Assembly: GCF_000003815.2 (NCBI RefSeq)
Contig: NC_049992.1
Coordinates: 21,737,232 to 21,781,716, forward strand
Length of the DNA stretch: 44,485 nucleotides
Direction of reading: 5' to 3'
DNA from: Branchiostoma floridae
Lineage: Eukaryota > Chordata > Leptocardii > Amphioxiformes > Branchiostomatidae
Shown here: in pieces, positions 16,517 through 26,928 of the stretch
Layout: each line of letters begins with the position of its first letter
Position numbering within the stretch: position 1 is the first letter of the stretch
The notes under the pieces: generated by a model
What the model saw: only the letters and a program-made list of their open reading frames with translations
Told to the model about the DNA's origin: nothing
Databases searched by the model: none
Translations under genes and position numbers: made by a program

Positions 16517-19500
16517 GTAAGTTCAGAATGTGTTATGGTAGTAACAATTACACCAATGTCAGATGCATGTACATCTACTGATGAAGTAGTACATAAAGTG
16601 CACATCAAAAAAAAGATTAAAAAGAGTAGTCCAGATTATGCCCAGGGTATAGAATAGAGATATATTATTATAATCCAGATTGTACCCCCCCTAGTCCAAA
16701 GTGTAATGAGCACAACTCAGATTTCAAAGCACAACTTTATAGTATAAAGCCTTATATCAAAATACTCCAAATTTCAAATCATTGCAGCAGGGCTCTAGCC
16801 AGCTCAAATTTTTTCCGTCAGCCAATTCCCATTGTCGCGAAAACACTATTCCAGGAGTTAGAGAGACTGAACTGAGACCTTGAAAAACGGGTTTTTAATG
16901 AGATTATCGTATGTGAAAGGGCACCGACACACATTGTCAACAATCATAACAATAGTAAAACAAACAGTGTGTGGCTTTTACGGCGTCCCCAAGCTGCCTG
17001 TAGCTTCCACCAAGGATTTTTGTCCATCAAGGTCGACGGATTGGTTTTAGAATTTTTCCGTCACACGCAGCAAATTTCCATCAATTGACGGAAAAACGGA
17101 CGCTGGCTAGAGCCCTGCATTGCAGTCATTACTTTCCAGGCATTCGTTGTTACCTCCATGAAATGTCATGGAGGTTATATTTTACCCCGCGTTTGTGTGT
17201 CTGTGTGTTTGTGTGTGTGTAAACAAGATAACTCAAGAACGGCTGGGTGGATTGGTTTCATACTTGGTGTGTTGGTAGTGTGTGACAAAAGCTGGAAATG
17301 ATTAGATTTTGGGCCCCCTAGCAACTCCCCTTGGTGCTGCAGCGCAACTTCCGGTTTTGCTATCTCGGTGTTCTGAACATGCTATGGTCACGATTTTTAA
17401 GTGTTAGATAGCTCTTGTGCTCAGGAAGAAATGACATAAGTTTGGGCCCCCTAGTGTCTAGTTTGGGGATAGCAGGGGCATTTTTGTCAAAAACTTCTGA
17501 CGAGGATAACTCAAGAATGGAACAACGGATTTTCATGATTTTTGGTATGTAGGTACCTTAGACAATGTTGTACAAGATAAGATACTAATTATGCAAATCA
17601 GGAATGCATTTGCATAATTAATGAGAATATTCTATCATAGCAGTTTTTTCAATGTATCTCTTGTCACTGACGTGATATGGTCGTGACATTTAAGTGGTAG
17701 ATAGCTTTTAGCAACATAAAAATGTGGGGCAAGTTTCAGTCCCCTGACATTTAATTGTGGAACTGCAGGGGCGTTTTTGTCAAGACACTCCAAAGCGGAT
17801 AACTGCAGAAAGGAACGACGGATTGCCTGCATTTTAGGCATGCAGGTAGCTTAGGCAAAGATGTTCACAATGATATGCATGCTATGCTAATGAGGACTTA
17901 ACTTGCATAATTAATGAGGAAATTGTATAGTTCCATTGTTTTCAATAACTGGACCTCAATACACGTAACACATGTTAATTATGATAGGTGGAATATAAGC
18001 AGATACCAAATATGGTAATGAGGAACTTATTTGCATAATTTATGTAAAAATTCAAAACCGCTTTATGATCAATAATGGGAATTTTATAATTGTGACATGT
18101 GTACGTTAGTCAATGATGAACAACACCATGCATGAATTATGTTGATGTGTTGGTCAATTGCCTGAAATTTACGAAAGCTCTAAATTTTCAAGGAGGTATG
18201 AGGTCGCCGAACTCTAGTTGTTTTTTAAAATTATAAGGTAAGTGGTGAGAAAAACAAGGGTGAATTGTGATCAGACATGTGTGGGTCGAGTTCCCCATGC
18301 CATAAATTCTTTGCTATTAACAAAAGACATTGTCAAAATATTAATTTGATAATAATTCTCTTCCTATTTCAAGCAGTTGGTGTCTGACTTCCAGCAGCAC
18401 AGGTCGCCTTTTTTTTCCTTCTCCCTTCCTTAACGTTACTGTGTGCCGCCTGCAAAGTAATGATCACACTGATTTGGATTTTGGTACATATTCATATAAG
18501 ACTTTATACTTGACATCAATGCTTCGAAATCTGTTGTATATACATATACAGATGTGTATGATTGTTCCCCATTGTTTACATGTTTATGATTGTTTCCAAG
18601 TGACCTGTACTTAGCCCAGCAAGGCAAAAATGTGCAATAATTTGAATAAAGGTCTTCATTCATTCATCATTTCTGGGTGAGGCCAAAGACTTATTGATCA
18701 CCCCTTGTAGGCTACATGTAAATCATACTGCAGGGTATAAACTAGATTATAGCCAGGTATACTCTGGGCAGAGGTAGATTCTACCTTGCTAAATCAATAC
18801 TGAAGGTGAAACCTCAGGGTGAATGATCTCATAAGGTCCCTAGTGATTGTCAAGAAGTACAGAAATTATATAGTCAGTAAGTTTATGTGATATTCTTTAC
18901 AACTTTTCCTGATTTTAATTACACTTTCACTCTTCCAAACATTCAGGTATTGACTACACAAAGAGCAATATGTATCAAGGTCAGATGAGCTTTGGTGGGC
19001 GGAGCCTCCATCACATCGATCCTGGTCTGCTCAATCCATACCAACAGGTACTGTACACATGGCTCTCTTAACCTCAGCATTGTCTCATTGTCTCTAAAAT
19101 TCTTGTCTGCCTATAGTTATCATTTTTATCATAAGATAACACATTTCTATTTGATGATTCTGTAAAAAATGAACTTGAATTTTACTTTGCTTGAAAGAAA
19201 AGCTTGTTTGTTGCATGAAACTGAAAGTGTTTACTCTCCAGTCAGGTGGATTATTATGTATATGTGTCTGTGGTCACAATACCAGGATAACTGCCTAGTG
19301 TCGACACTGTATTGTTATTTCTTCATTCAGTCAAAGACAAAGGTGGATTGGTTGGCCTTAAAAAAAAATTGACAATATACATGCACCTTAGTTCCTGGGA
19401 AATTATCTGCAAGAAATGTGCACCGTTTATAAACTTCATATTGTGATATGTATTAGTAAATTTCAATAGATCATTGTTTAACCTTCAGAACCATGTTTGC

Positions 19501-22500
19501 CTAACAATCAAATGTGGTCTCTTGGTAGGTTGCCTGTTCCTACATGTATATCCTATAACACCTAAAAATATGGTTTGGCTCGGGTATGATGGTAGATTAG
19601 CAGACTGGGTCTTAACTGTAAGAAATTGGACAGGACTGTTGTGATGGGGCTAAACTGCAGGTGGTTGACTGCACCAGGTGGTTGGCTTGCTTTACTAATA
19701 CAACTAGTATGAATCTGTCTGATCAAGTTAGTAATCCATTAAGAATAATAACTGAACTATTGTAACATTCTTGCTGCTCATTTACACTAATGTAACATGT
19801 ATATTGTGTACTGTTAGGTCATTGCCATTCTGGGTGAAACTCTTTCCCACTTTGATGACGATGGTCTCATCCCTGCGTTTGGATTTGGCGATGCCTCANN
19901 NNNNNNNNNNNNNNNNNNNNNNNNNNNNNNNNNNNNNNNNNNNNNNNNNNNNNNNNNNNNNNNNNNNNNNNNNNNNNNNNNNNNNNNNNNNNNNNNNNAT
20001 TTGACCTGCTTATTTACATAAGGCAAAGGCAGTTACTGTACTCATGACTGATATTACGTAAATTATTTCGTTGAGTTTAATTGAAAATAAGGGATAGGAT
20101 GCCTTAATGCAAGCAGACCTCAAAAACAAACTGTACTACACTTAGATTCTTAATCAAAATATGCTAATCAGCAATGTGCTTTCAGCAAGTACATGTTTGT
20201 AAATCCAATTGAATGTAATGACGGCACTGCAATAATGACATTAAAATGCATATAAGGTCAGACAAGAAAGCTCACATTCAGTTTTTAAACTTAGAGTTAG
20301 TCAGTGTTTATTCATCCAGTAGACACTTGTGATATTGTTACCTTTGTTACCTTTGCCAGAATGGCTAAGGTTATGTTTTGGGCGTGTTTGTGTGTCTGTG
20401 TGTCTGTCAACAGCATAATTCGAGAAGCCTTGGATGGATCCTGATGATATTTGGTAGGTGGGTAGGGGTCGGGAAAACGAAGGTCAAGTTCGATAATGGG
20501 CCCCCTAGCGGCTTGCTAAGGTACTGCAGCTGAAACTCAATTTTTGATATCTCGTGTTCTGGACATGCTGTGGTCATGATTTTTAAGTGATAGATAGCCC
20601 TCGAGGCAGAGAGTAAGTGCTGTGGGCCCCCTAGCGGCTTTTTTGGAACTGCAGGCGCCGGTTTCCATTCAAACTTTGGAGGAGAATAACTCTACAACGT
20701 GTTGACGGATCGTCATGATTTTTGGTATGTAGATAGAATGAGTGATGACTTACATAATGGAATACCAATTATGCAAATCAACAACTAATTTGCATAACTA
20801 ATGAGGAAAGTTTATAAACCCATTGCATTCCATGATAGGACGTTGAAACTTGTCACATATGTATCTGGGAAGGAGGGAAATGTCAATAGATATCAATTAT
20901 GCAAATGATGACCTCATTTGCATAATTAATGAGAAAATATGAAGATATTGACGGATCATCGTGTTTTTTGGTTTGTAGGTAGCGTAAGTGATTACCTACA
21001 TAATGAAATATCAATTATGCAAATCAACAGCTAATTTGCATAATTAATGAGGATACTCTATAAATCCACTACATTCTATGACAGTACTTTAAAATTTGTC
21101 ACATATGTAGCTGAGAAAGAGAGAAATGTCAATACATATTTATCATGCAAATGACGACCTCATTTGCATAATTAATGACAAAATATGAACGTGTCGACGG
21201 ATCGGCTTGATTTTTGGCATGTAAATAGCCTGAGTGAAGACTTGTATAATGTGATATTTATTATGCAAATTAACAGCTAATTTGCATAATTGATGAGGAA
21301 AAGTTCATAAATCCACTGCATTCCTTTATAGTACTTTCAAAGTTGTCACATATGTAACTGAGAAAGAGGGAAGAGAGTAATTGTCTACAGACATCATTCT
21401 ACATAACAAACCTGGTTTATTTGGCAAAGGTATGTGTTCGTGGAACTCTAGTTTTTACACTGTTTGAATCTTTTATGTTACCTGTGAATGGCCCACGGGC
21501 AAGAATTTGCAATAAACTATATTATTCATTATTCATTTGCACAATGAAACGCCGATAGTTTGGCCAGGCATTCTGCAACAATATTTTGGTCGGTCAAAAG
21601 TGGGAAAAGCCTGTTTTTAATTAGAATGTAACTAAATAACAGTAAGATCGTGTGTCGTAATCGGCAGCGCGTTGGGCCCAGGTCCAAGAGGTCCTGGGTT
21701 CGAAACCTGCCCTGTCACCGATCTTATGCCCTTAGGAAAGTCACTTTACACGACTTTCCTCATTTCACTCAGGTGAAAAATGAGTACCTAGCTTCAGACC
21801 GTTGTGATTTAGCCCCGCCTATTGTAATCTCCTCGCAATTCAGCCCCTGGCTGCGAAGAGAGAGTAGTCGGTCCAACAAATAACCAATAATAACCAATAA
21901 AACAAGTGACCGTAGGTAAAATACTCGGTGACCTAATCATGTCGGTTGTGATGATTTCTGTGGTGTATGACTTGGTGTTTATATCGCATACAGAACACAT
22001 CACATCGACTTATACCAAAAACTTACTTAAAAGCTAACATACAATCGGTGACACCAAATGAAAACAACCACATAGCTTCACAATGGATACCTGAGACGCA
22101 CACCATTGTAAAAAGTGGGGCAGTGACAGCTATGGACAGCTGACAACATGACATGCAAATAACCCCACATATACTTGGAGATAAGTAATTAGCAAACCCC
22201 ATGGCCTATAGGCTAGCTCTTCCACAATACCAAGGAAATAGGAGTGATTTCTCAAATTATTCCATCGATAATGAAAACAGCTTCCGCGAAAAAAAATATC
22301 CTAAGGATCAAACACGTTCTAACCATCAAATGCATATGAAAGGACACGATCCTACCACAGTAACGACTGCCTAACGCCGTCCTTAGTTATACAGTTATTT
22401 CTATTAACGCTATGTGTATAGGGTGGACTAACGGCTAAGACACGGCTAAGACTAGCGGATATGCGACAACTGGAGTCCATACGAGCGAGATTATCTCGGC

Positions 22501-25500
22501 GAGGAAGCATCCGATGGTCATACCTGTTTCCTATTACAATAGCGCGCAAAGAGACCTTTCGAATGATATAAAGTTTACCCGGCGCAACTTGAACCCTAAT
22601 TTGGAATCGCGTTATTAAGGCATCATCCTAACCCCGACTTACGGCTAATACTAGCGGATATGCCACGACTAGAGTCCATACGATCGAGATTTTCTCGGCA
22701 AGGAAGCATCCGATTGGCAAGCGGTTTTTATATTCCAATAGCGCGCAAAGAAAACTTTCGAATGATATAAAGTTTGCCCGGGCGCAACTTGAACCCTAAC
22801 TTGAAATCGCGTTACTAAGGCATCAGCCTGACCCTTACATACGGCTAAGACTAGCGGATATGCCACGACTAGAGTCCNNNNNNNNNNNNNNNNNNNNNNN
22901 NNNNNNNNNNNNNNNNNNNNNNNNNNNNNNNNNNNNNNNNNNNNNNNNNNNNNNNNNNNNNNNNNNNNNNNNNNNNNGATCGAGATTATGTCGGCAAGGA
23001 AGCATCCGAATGGCAAGCGGTTTTCAGCCTCCAGTAACACGCAAAGAGAACTTTTGAATGATATAAAGTTTGTTTGGCCGCAACTTGAACCCTAACTTGG
23101 AATCGCGTTATTAAGGCATCCCCCTACCCCTGACATACGGCTAAGACAAGGCTAAGACTAGCGCATATGCCACAACTAGAGTCCATACGAGCCAGATTAT
23201 CTCGGCAAGGAAGCATCCGATTGGAAAGCGGTTTTTATCTTCCAATAGCGTGCAAAGAGACCTTTTGAATGATATAAAGTTTACCCGGCCGCAACATGAA
23301 CCCTAATTTGGAATCGCGTTATTAAGGCATCACCCTACCCCTTGCTTACGGCTAAGACTAGCGGATATGCCACGACTAGAGTCCATACGATCAAGATTAT
23401 CTCGGCAAGGAAGCATCTCATTGGCAAGCGGTTTTCATCTTCCAATAGCGCGCAAATCGACTTTTCGAATGATATAAAATTTGCCTGGCCGCAACTTGAA
23501 CCCTAACTTGGAATCGCGTTATTAAGGCATCACCCTACCCCTGACTTACGGCTAAGACACGGCTAAGACTTGCGGATATGCCACAAATAGAGTACATACG
23601 AGCGAGATTATCTCGGCAAGGAAGCATCCGATTGGCAAGCGGTTTTCAGCCTCCAGTAACACGCAAAGAGAACTTTTGAATGATATAAAGTTTGTCTGGC
23701 CGCAACTTGAACCATAACTTCGAATCGCGTTATTAAGGCATCACCCTACCCCTTGCTTACGGCTAAGACTAGCGGATATGCAACGACTAGAGTCCATACG
23801 ATCGAGATTATCTCGGCAAGGAAGCATCTGATTGGCAAGCGGTTTTCATCTTCCAATAGCGCGCAAATGGACCTTTCGAATGATATAAAGTTTACCCGGC
23901 CGCAACTTGAACCCTAATTTGGAATCGCGTTATTAAGGCATCACCCTACCCCCGACTTACGGCTAAGACTGGCGGATATACCACGACTAGGGTCCATACG
24001 ATCGCGATTATCTCGGCAAGGAAGCATCCGAATGGCAAGCGGTTTTTAGCCTCCAGTAACACGCAAAGAGAACTTTTGAATGATATAAAGTTTGTCTGGC
24101 CGCAACTTGAACCCTAACTTGGAATCCCGTTATTAAGGCATCACCCTACCCCTTGCTTACGGCTAAGACTAGCGGATATGCCACGACTAGAGTCCATACG
24201 ATCGAGATTAGCTCGGCAAGGAAGCATCTGATTGGCAAGCGGTTTTCATCTTCCAATATCGCGCAAATGGACCTTTCGAATGATATAAAGTTTGGCTGGC
24301 GGCAACTTGAACCATAACTGAAATCGCGTATATTAAGGCATCACCCTACCCCTGACTTACGGCTAAGACACGGCTAAGACTAGCGGATATGCCACAACTA
24401 GAGTCCGTACGGTCGAGATTATCTCGGCAAGGAAGCATCTGATTGGCANNNNNNNNNNNNNNNNNNNNNNNNNNNNNNNNNNNNNNNNNNNNNNNNNNNN
24501 NNNNNNNNNNNNNNNNNNNNNNNNNNNNNNNNNNNNNNNNNNNNNNNNCACTGATGTGTTACAGTGTTATAACCTGATCACGCCCAGAGTCAAGCTCAGT
24601 TTGCCCACAAACTTCGCTCCACTGATACATCAGGCAATAGACATAGTCAAGCAAACTAAAGCGGTAAGTTCATGCTGAGATGCTATCTTGTATTGGTGAG
24701 CAAACTCATGTAGTAGAGGGATAGTAGGACCTACTTACTAAGGTGATAATGTGAGTTATAGGGCCTACTAAGATAATGTGATTAATGTGTGATAATGTGG
24801 TGAGTTATATACTGCATACAAATGTGAGTAATGGTGTGGAGAGTTATAGGGCATACAAATATGATGTGAGGATGTGGTGAGTTATATGGCATAGATAAAT
24901 AATGTTAGTGATAATTAAGCGTTAATGACCCACCTGTTCCTTGGTGTATACAGTGTCATAACCTGGTCCTTGGCTATAACCACCAAAAGAAACCACCGAT
25001 GTGATCAAAGCGAAGAAGGTTGTTTTATGAGGTGGTTATAGCCAAGGACCAGGCGTTATGACACCATATACACCGAGGAACAGGTGGGTCATTAACGTTA
25101 TTATCATATAGCCTACCCAAACTTGCAAACTGCTGTATGACACATAGATCCCTTGGTACCATACAAGTGAACACCTTTGTCGAATTTCTGAAAATTCACA
25201 TTTGTTCTTTGGTACATACATTTGTAAGGTGATTACAGATTGCATTTTGAAACCAAAGTTTCCACAGAAAATATTCAAAACAAAGCAGTCTTTGGCTTTC
25301 TAGAACAACAAAACTCACTATCAATGTTAACAGAAGGAGCCAGTCCCCCCTTGCAGTCTGTACTTAATCCCTGAGCTCTGGCATATGTTTCGCTCCTTTT
25401 GATTGGCCAATGAGTGCATGTCCCTTACTTTCCTGTGTGTATCACTCCTTCTGATTGGTCAAAATGATTTGCATCAACAACGGTGCCTTTGTCCATTCAT

Positions 25501-26153
25501 TCTGACCTATCATAGGAGCGATACACACCGTGCTGGCTGGCTATGTGTTACGGCGTCATAACCAACGTGGTATGGGGCCTTCTGATTGGTCCGTGGCACC
25601 TGGCTATATGATAATGTGTGTTACTGTCACAGGCCTACCAAGATAATATGGGTGATAATGTGGTGAGTTCATTGTGGTGAGAATAATGCACATCTCGTAT
25701 GGAATAAAAGCTTGCAAGGCAACAAGCTGAAGTGTGATGGACAGATTTTTGAAAAGTTAATCATTGTAAATCATTAACTGAATCTTATATCTACCTATTT
25801 TATACATGAATAGCTGACATTTCTGTCTTTTCTGTCCTGGTTAGTATCACATCCTGGTGATTGTTGCAGATGGCCAGGTCACCAGCGAGCGTGCCACCCG
25901 TAATGCCATCGTCGAGGCATCCAAGTACGCCCTGTCCATAATCCTGGTGGGGGTGGGGGATGGACCGTGGGACACCATGCAGGACTTTGATGACAACCTT
26001 CCCAGCAGGCTGTTTGATAACTTCCAGTTCGTTGATTTTCACCAAGTCCGTGCGACCGCTCAGAACCCTGACACGGCGTTCGCTGTCCAGGCACTGATGG
26101 AGATCCCTGATCAGTTCAAGGCAATCAGGCAGCTGGGATATCTGGACAGCTAG
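16206..26153 (+). CDS. Membrane-anchored copine/RGLG-type vWA domain protein, five visible exons, incomplete
   Basis: Exons 16206-16516, 18947-19047, 19818-19898 (cut by a gap), 24565-24663 and 25845-26153. The start at 16206 (GACATGG) has a good Kozak context; an upstream in-frame ATG at 16128 is possible. The N-terminus shows a hydrophobic segment [18 protein letters not shown] and a basic stop (KKSQR), then [12 protein letters not shown] with a PPSY WW-ligand motif. The vWA domain is of the copine/RGLG kind: [25 protein letters not shown] (metal-site motif), [72 protein letters not shown] and DNFQFV. It ends at [20 protein letters not shown] with no RING (as in plant RGLG) and no C2 domains (as in copines). 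Residues following FGFGDAS up to about 20 positions before the PTNFAP block are missing. Confidence 0.9.
16517..16787. other. vWA intron 1, first part
   Basis: AT-rich and without recognised features. The last 8 bp (CATTGCAG, 16780-16787) are the target duplication of the adjacent MITE. Confidence 0.6.
16788..17117. mobile_element. hAT-type MITE, 330 bp
   Basis: CAGGGCTCTAGCCAGC at the left end is perfectly inverted (GCTGGCTAGAGCCCTG) at the right end. The flanks are exact 8-bp duplications, CATTGCAG at 16780-16787 and 17118-17125. The CAGGG start and 8-bp TSD are typical of hAT elements. No transposase. Confidence 0.9.
17150..18219. repeat. Dispersed repeat, copy 1 (about 1.07 kb)
   Basis: Begins TTACCTCCATGAAATG, with a 9-bp hairpin (ACCTCCATG / CATGGAGGT), and a GT-rich tract. 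Internal phrases GGGCCCCCTAGC, GATTTTTAAGTG and TAGATAGCTC recur in copy 2 at 20347. The right part has TTCAAGGAGGTAT, inverse of the left end, and finishes GAACTCTAGTT. It carries one ATGCAAAT-N9-ATTTGCAT pair at 17591-17615. Probably a non-autonomous DNA element. Confidence 0.75.
18440..18669 (+). mobile_element. 3' end fragment of a non-LTR retrotransposon
   Basis: Ends TTTGAATAAAGGTCTTCATT followed by CATTCATCA, a poly(A)-signal plus CATT-repeat tail of the kind seen at LINE 3' ends. Upstream is non-coding. The family is unassigned. Confidence 0.5.
18947..19047 (+). CDS. vWA gene exon 2
   Basis: The acceptor is AACATTCAG|GTATTG after a good pyrimidine tract; the donor is CAACAG|GTACTG. 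It encodes [22 protein letters not shown] and NPYQQ, including the DxTxS metal-site variant. Confidence 0.93.
19048..19817. other. vWA intron 2
   Basis: Ordinary intronic sequence of 770 bp; no repeats or exons recognised. Confidence 0.7.
19818..19898 (+). CDS. vWA gene exon 3, truncated by an assembly gap
   Basis: The acceptor is CTGTTAG|GTCATT. It encodes [20 protein letters not shown] then FGFGDAS, where 100 N begin. Its donor and the following residues are not available. Confidence 0.9.
19899..19998. other. Assembly gap (100 N) inside a coding exon
   Basis: A run of exactly 100 N, the usual placeholder for unknown size. It removes the end of vWA exon 3 and possibly another exon. Confidence 0.99.
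20347..21453. repeat. Dispersed repeat, copy 2 (about 1.1 kb) with five octamer pairs
   Basis: Starts TTACCTTTGCCA, inverted as TGGCAAAGGTA at 21422-21432, and ends GAACTCTAGTT like copy 1. It shares GGGCCCCCTAGC, GGTCATGATTTTTAAGTG and TAGATAGC with copy 1. The second half is a tandem series in which ATGCAAAT-N9-ATTTGCAT occurs at 20771, 20899, 21017, 21145 and 21263. Confidence 0.8.
21470..21540 (+). mobile_element. Possible LINE 3' end remnant
   Basis: GAATTTGCAATAAACTATAT followed by TATTCATTATTCATTT resembles the AATAAA plus ATTC-repeat tail of the fragment at 18440. Too short to classify. Confidence 0.3.
21644..21900 (+). mobile_element. tRNA-derived SINE
   Basis: A tRNA-like head (about 21648-21718) has a perfect B box, GGGTTCGAAACC, and an A-box-like segment. 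It is followed by a SINE body: CCCTTAGGAAAGTCACTTTA, CACGACTTTCCTCATTTCAC and TCAGGTGAAAAATGAGTACC. This body resembles central domains of deuterostome SINEs as I recall them. It ends in AATAACCAATAAAAC-type repeats. Confidence 0.75.
21901..22430. other. Intron sequence before satellite array A
   Basis: No exon, ORF or repeat recognised. The array starts near GACTAACGGCTAAGACAC at 22431. Confidence 0.6.
22431..24448. repeat. 200-bp satellite, array A, about 9.5 copies, inside the vWA gene
   Basis: Monomer landmarks in order: GGCATCACCCTACCCC, CTTACGGCTAAGACTAGCGG, ATATGCCACGACTAGAGTCC, ATACGATCGAGATTATCTCG, GGCAAGGAAGCATCCGATTG, CAATAGCGCGCAAA, TTTCGAATGATATAAAGTTT, CCGGCCGCAACTTGAACCCT and GGAATCGCGTTATTAA. 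The period is 200 bp, or 211 bp where ACGGCTAAGAC is doubled. Gaps of 100 N lie at 22878-22977 and at its right end (24449-24548). It sits between vWA exon 3 and the penultimate exon. Confidence 0.97.
24449..24548. other. Assembly gap (100 N) between satellite and exon
   Basis: A placeholder gap joining array A to unique sequence 17 bp before a vWA exon. The order here is therefore not proven by sequence. Confidence 0.99.
24565..24663 (+). CDS. vWA gene penultimate exon
   Basis: The acceptor is GTTACAG|TGTTAT and the donor AAAGCG|GTAAGT. Exactly 33 codons: [18 protein letters not shown] then [14 protein letters not shown]. It begins 17 bp after a 100-N gap, so the preceding exon is probably lost nearby. 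Confidence 0.9.
24664..24919. repeat. Degenerate GATAATGTGGTGAGTTATA-type repeats
   Basis: Words such as GATAATGTG, GTGAGTTATA and GGGCCTAC / GGCATAC recur irregularly to about 24890 and again at 25640-25685, on both sides of the foldback region. This suggests one low-complexity tract split by later insertions. Confidence 0.45.
24920..25097. mobile_element. Foldback element with 65-67 bp arms
   Basis: Arm 24920-24984 (CGTTAATGACCCACCTGTTC ... GGCTATAACCACC) is inverted at 25031-25097 with about five differences, around a 46-bp loop. It would form a long hairpin in the last vWA intron. Confidence 0.85.
25100..25616. mobile_element. Possible MITE with ATTATCATATAGCC ends
   Basis: ATTATCATATAGCC at 25100-25113 is inverted at 25602-25615. 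Between them are repeated CTGATTGG words (CCAAT boxes) in the right half. No TSD was recognised, and it overlaps the foldback's right flank, so limits are uncertain. Confidence 0.45.
25845..26153 (+). CDS. vWA gene last exon
   Basis: The acceptor is TCCTGGTTAG|TATCAC. The 102 codons plus TAG cover [38 protein letters not shown] and [20 protein letters not shown]. They end at LGYLDS, as in stand-alone copine-type vWA domains. Confidence 0.95.
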   Translation, partial: YHILVIVADGQVTSERATRNAIVEASKYALSIILVGVGDGPWDTMQDFDDNLPSRLFDNFQFVDFHQVRATAQNPDTAFAVQALMEIPDQFKAIRQLGYLDS

Positions 26154-26928
26154 AGATGGGCCTTAGCTCAGCACTGCTGCTGACAAACATGCATCTACTT
26201 CATCTACTACAAACATTCATCAATGCATGTCAAAAATATAATGTCCTGCTTTTGTCTTAACCTTGTAACAAATTGAAAAAATTATGGTATTTGGTTTTTT
26301 ACTATTCAGATTGAAAATGTTTTTATTTAAATTTGGAAATACTATGACAATTTTGTAAAATAGAGAATATTTGAATGATTTTGTACACATTTGTAAAAGA
26401 AAGGAGACAGATCTGAAGTTATGAACAAATTTTGATCAATAGAACAGAACTGGCCTTGATGTTATAATGTACATGGCTTTGCCCAACTGATAAGCAGAGA
26501 TATGTTGTAGCAATGACAAATGCTGCTGGCTGTACATCTCCTACAATGCAGAGAAGCTGATATATTAGCAACAGGGATCTAGCTACAAAATTTGACATGT
26601 CTTAAGTTCACACATTAACGTGTAATAATGACATGAACGTTAAAACATTGAGCATGAGAAAAAGCAACTTAAATCATTAACTAACGGGTATCTCACTGGG
26701 CTTGCCCCCTAGGCAGATGACATTCACCACTACTTGCAAACAGGTGCCAATTAGTTGGCAAGTGGTGCCAGCGAATACCAACTTATCGACTGAAATTGCC
26801 ATTTATTTTAAAGTTAGAAAGTTTAAGTGGCAAAATGCTGCAAATGGATGTGAACTAAACCCCAAAATGTAAGCCATTAGATTCTAATGAGCTCGAAGAA
26901 GATGCAAACTGGATGCCAACAGTTTGCA
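26154..26928 (+). other. vWA gene 3' UTR and flank
   Basis: AT-rich sequence after the stop with no ORF. I see no AATAAA or ATTAAA before 26928. A perfect hairpin GATGCAAACT / AGTTTGCATC (26899-26928) ends exactly where the satellite begins. Confidence 0.55.

Noticed and set aside
21648-21720. Functional tRNA gene
   Set aside because: Only the B box is convincing. There is no clean acceptor stem or anticodon arm, and a SINE body follows.
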